From: JBAROU01 sp049642385
Lineage (GTDB): Bacteria > Chloroflexota > Dehalococcoidia > DSTF01 > RBG-16-68-14
NCBI GenBank assembly: GCA_049642385.1
Contig: JBAROU010000162.1
Coordinates: 1-14,753, forward strand
Direction of reading: 5' to 3'
DNA length: 14,753 nt
The number at the start of each line of letters is the position of its first letter. Position 1 is the first letter of the stretch. The notes below the pieces were generated by a model that searched no databases, was not told where the DNA came from, and saw only the letters and a list, made by a program, of their open reading frames with translations. The translations under genes and the position numbers were made by a program. Of the stretch, positions 12,303 to 14,753 are shown piece by piece.

Positions 12303-14120
12303 GTGGCGCAGTTTCACTTCTCGCCCCGGCCCAACCGGGCCCACGAGATTGGCTGGCGTGAGTGGGGCTTCGAGGCGTTCGAAGACGCCCGCCGCGAAGA
12401 CAAGCCGATCCTGCTCGGCATCTCGGCCGTCTGGTGCCACTGGTGCCATGTCATGGACGAGACGTCCTACTCCGACCAGCAGGTGATCGACCTGATCAAA
12501 GAACGCTACGTGCCGGTGCGCGTCGATAACGACCAGCGCCCGGACATCAACGCTCGCTACAACATGGGCGGCTGGCCGAGCACCGCCTTCCTCACGCCGG
12601 ACGGCGAGGTGCTCGCCGGCATGACCTACGTTCCACCTGAACAGCTGCGCCAGGCGCTCGACCAGCTCAGCACGTACTACAAGGAGAATCGAAGCGAGAT
12701 CGGCCAGAAGGTCGAGGAGATGCGCACGCGACGGCAGCAAGCCGTCGCCCAGATGGGCGGCGCGGGTGACCTCTCCGACCAGGTCCTGGACCAGGTGCTC
12801 GTCGCGATCGCGGACGTCTACGACCCGGTCTACGGCGGCTTCGGCACGGAGCCGAAGTTCCCTCAGGCGGACAGCATCGATCTGCTCCTGTACGCCCATC
12901 TGCGCCGCAACGACCCTGATCTGCTCCACATGGCGCGCAAGACGCTGGAGCAGATGGCCGGCGGGGGCATGTTCGACCACGTCTGGGGAGGCTTCTTCCG
13001 CTACTCGACGAACCGCGACTGGAGCGTGCCCCACTTCGAGAAGATGCTGGAGGACAACGCCAACCTGCTGCACAACGTCCTGCGCCTCTACCACATCACC
13101 GGCGACGAGCGCCACGCTACGATCGCCACGCGCGTGATCGAGTACCTCGATACGTGGTTGAGCGATCCGGAGACCGGCGCGTTCTACGGCTCGCAGGACG
13201 CCGACGAGGAGTTCTACCCGCTCGACGGCGACGCGCGCGCCCAGCGCGAGGCGCCCTACGTCGACCGCACGATCTACACGAGCTGGAACGCGCTCACGAT
13301 CTCTTCGTATCTCATGGCTTCATGGGCGCTGGACCGGCCGGAGCTGCGCCCAGACGGGCGCCCGTCTGGGCGCGACCGGGCGCTGCGCGCGCTCGACTTC
13401 CTATGGGAGCGCCTGCACACGCCCGGTCAGGGCATGAGCCGCTTCTTCGACGGCGAGCCGCACCTGAGCGGCCTCCTGGGCGACCAGGTCTTCACCGCGA
13501 TCGCCTTGCTCGATGCCTATCAGACTTCGGGCGATCCGAAGCAGCTCGACCGCGCGCTCGAGCTGGCGTCGCTCCTCGAAACGCGCTTCTACGACGCCGA
13601 TCTCGGTGGCTTCTTCGACGTGTGGGAGGGCCACGACTCGCTCGGCCGGCTCGACATGCGCCAGAAGCCGCTCACTGACAATGCCTTTTGCGCCGGGCTG
13701 TTTCTCAAGCTCGAGCACTGCACCCGCGAGCCACGCTATCTCGACGTCGCGCGCCGCACGCTGGAGCATTTCGGTGGGCAGCAGGAGAATATCGGCCACT
13801 TCGCCGCCGCCTACGGCCGTGTCGTCGACAGCTACCTGCACCCGCAGGCCGACGTAAAGCTCGTCGGTGCGCACGACCAGCTCGCCGAGCTGCACCGCGC
13901 GGCGCTGCGCCTGCGCGTGCCCGACCGCACCGTCCAGCTCCTCGACCCAGCGCGTGACGCCGAGCTGCTCGTCGCGCTCGCGTTGCCGTCGGAGCCCGCC
14001 CCCGCCGCTTACGTCTGCTACGGCACAGCGTGCTCGGCGCCCGTGCGCACGGCTGCAGAGCTCGAAGCGACGGTGGCGCGGATGCACGAGCAGGCGCAAG
14101 AAGCGCGCATCGCGCGCTGA
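12303..14120 (+). CDS. YyaL/SSP411-type protein: DUF255 thioredoxin domain plus six-hairpin glycosidase-like domain
   Basis: The 605-residue protein opens with the DUF255 thioredoxin-like domain: SAVWCHWCHVMDETSY (41-56), Cys45 and Cys48 as the CxxC pair, YVPVRVDNDQRPDI, and GWPSTAFLTPDGE with the cis-Pro. The rest is an alpha/alpha barrel: YGGFGTEPKFPQ (177-188), GGMFDHVWGGFFRYSTNRDWSVPHFEKMLEDNANLL (221-256), SQDADEEFY (297-305), SWNALTI (327-333) and LTDNAFCAGLF. Family members include human SPATA20 and B. subtilis YyaL; no reaction is proven. It is about 80 residues shorter than YyaL: the stretch between SQDADEE and the W-N-x-L motif is much reduced. A 28-base perfect palindrome lies in the gene at residues 348-357. 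Start is set by AGGAGG. Confidence 0.88.
   Translation: MAQFHFSPRPNRAHEIGWREWGFEAFEDARREDKPILLGISAVWCHWCHVMDETSYSDQQVIDLIKERYVPVRVDNDQRPDINARYNMGGWPSTAFLTPDGEVLAGMTYVPPEQLRQALDQLSTYYKENRSEIGQKVEEMRTRRQQAVAQMGGAGDLSDQVLDQVLVAIADVYDPVYGGFGTEPKFPQADSIDLLLYAHLRRNDPDLLHMARKTLEQMAGGGMFDHVWGGFFRYSTNRDWSVPHFEKMLEDNANLLHNVLRLYHITGDERHATIATRVIEYLDTWLSDPETGAFYGSQDADEEFYPLDGDARAQREAPYVDRTIYTSWNALTISSYLMASWALDRPELRPDGRPSGRDRALRALDFLWERLHTPGQGMSRFFDGEPHLSGLLGDQVFTAIALLDAYQTSGDPKQLDRALELASLLETRFYDADLGGFFDVWEGHDSLGRLDMRQKPLTDNAFCAGLFLKLEHCTREPRYLDVARRTLEHFGGQQENIGHFAAAYGRVVDSYLHPQADVKLVGAHDQLAELHRAALRLRVPDRTVQLLDPARDAELLVALALPSEPAPAAYVCYGTACSAPVRTAAELEATVARMHEQAQEARIAR
13346..13373. repeat. 28-bp perfect palindrome inside the YyaL-type gene
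   Basis: The left arm GCGCCCAGACGGGC is followed at once by its exact reverse complement, with no spacer. It encodes LRPDGRPSGR, between two helices of the barrel domain, where relatives usually have a shorter loop. It could be an in-frame inserted palindromic element or a chance product of replication slippage. Confidence 0.75.
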
Positions 14121-14133
14121 GACAGCAGCCGTA

Positions 14134-14753
14134 CTACTGACTAGGAGCCGGGGGGCGTTTCGTTAGCTCACCTGTCTCCGTTGGCATCATACCTTGGACA
14201 GTTCCTAGATAATCAGCGTAGCTTGCTCTAAGCAGGAACTGCAGTACCCCAATTATCGGTCGCTGGCCATGCTCGTCTCTATGAGTCGGCGGTGGATGAT
14301 GATCCAATGCCCAATCTGCAAGCGCGGTGCCCCATTGCGCACCCTTCTGCTCTTTGAAGTTGAACTCTGGCCCAAAACATTCGCTTATGAGACCAACAAT
14401 GCGCTTATCCGTTCCTTTTGCTAAATTTGCTTGTCGTCTGTCATGCACTTCCCTTACAGTAACCCTCACTTTTGCTCCGGATTGCCTTGCCAAGGCATTC
14501 GCCACGCGCACTAATTCACCTGTGCTGAAATTCTCCTCCTCGAAGTCTGTCTCCCAATGCTTGAACTCTGCCGGAAGTAAGCCATCATTTGCATACCTTC
14601 TAAGTTGCCGGAGTCCGTCACTCTCGAAGTCAATTACTACATAAGGAAAGCGCTGCTCCCTCCGCAGCCGCTGAAGCGTCTGTCTGATCTTGCTCACATT
14701 CCCATACCCATCGAGTGTTTCCAGCTCGATTCCCGCTTTGTACAGACCTACGC
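14134..14753 (-). CDS. C-terminal part of an unrecognised protein, possibly a TOPRIM/OLD-type nuclease, cut by window edge
   Basis: The frame is open to the window edge (first full codon 14751-14749), giving 205 residues; an internal GTG at 14697 is probably not the start, since KAGIELETLDGYGN upstream reads as protein. The order GIELETLDGYGNVSKIRQTL, then FPYVVIDFESDG, then FKHWETDFEEENFS resembles the TOPRIM domain of OLD-family ATP-dependent nucleases ('G-I-x-x-x-x-x-G', 'vv-x-D-x-D/E', 'E-x-x-F-E-x-x'), but the first catalytic Glu would lie beyond the edge and the match is weak. The rest, for example QKGAQWGTALADWALDHHPPP and GVLQFLLRASYADYL, I do not recognise. Base composition falls to roughly half GC and codons such as AGA and TTA appear, unlike the neighbouring gene, pointing to recent transfer. 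It is convergent with the YyaL-type gene, 13 bases apart. Confidence 0.4.
   Translation of the reverse strand, partial: VGLYKAGIELETLDGYGNVSKIRQTLQRLRREQRFPYVVIDFESDGLRQLRRYANDGLLPAEFKHWETDFEEENFSTGELVRVANALARQSGAKVRVTVREVHDRRQANLAKGTDKRIVGLISECFGPEFNFKEQKGAQWGTALADWALDHHPPPTHRDEHGQRPIIGVLQFLLRASYADYLGTVQGMMPTETGELTKRPPAPSQ

Noticed and set aside
12255..13115. 286-codon minus-strand frame opposite the YyaL-type gene
   Set aside because: Shadow of the plus-strand gene: no ribosome site and no domain pattern.

Overview
The window is GC-rich, gene-dense bacterial chromosome. Nothing in it identifies the organism by itself. The UPF0182 membrane protein, the GT-C type membrane proteins with their soluble C-terminal domain, the argC-argJ-argB order, GTG starts and several near-leaderless promoters fit a member of Chloroflexota best; an actinobacterial relative is the main alternative. 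No rRNA, tRNA, CRISPR array or insertion sequence was seen.

Layout. (1) 1-867, minus strand: the start of a release-factor-like GGQ protein cut by the window edge, then a secreted TIMP/NTR-like protein with a sortase-type LPDSG tail. (2) 922-1656, plus strand: an endonuclease III family glycosylase whose 3' end overlaps the next gene tail to tail. (3) 1634-3066, minus strand: an apparent regulated operon. A consensus-like promoter drives a near-leaderless 21-residue leader ORF with Leu-Leu-Leu and Cys-Cys codons. After it come three mutually exclusive hairpins ending in a terminator-like stem, then a class I SAM methyltransferase and a GNAT acetyltransferase coupled by ATGA. This has the form of a ribosome-mediated attenuator and is the most interesting item here. 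(4) 3067-3165: a divergent control region with two adjacent perfect dyads, then a GT87/DUF2029-like multi-pass membrane protein (3166-4572). (5) 4607-5035, minus strand: what looks like a decayed C-terminal fragment of another GT-C membrane protein. (6) 5114-11087, plus strand: a promoter followed by argC, argJ, argB and a UPF0182 gene, tightly packed and probably one transcript. (7) 11177-14120, plus strand: a membrane-anchored YceI protein, a TfoX-N domain protein and a YyaL-type thioredoxin/glycosidase-fold protein. (8) 14134-14753, minus strand: the 3' part of a clearly AT-richer gene, possibly a TOPRIM nuclease, which may mark the start of an accessory region beyond the window.

The Arg genes work together: ArgB phosphorylates N-acetylglutamate, ArgC reduces the phosphate, and ArgJ moves the acetyl group from N-acetylornithine back to glutamate, closing the cyclic pathway. 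Functions of the methyltransferase/GNAT pair, the UPF0182 protein and the YceI/TfoX/YyaL group cannot be set from sequence alone.
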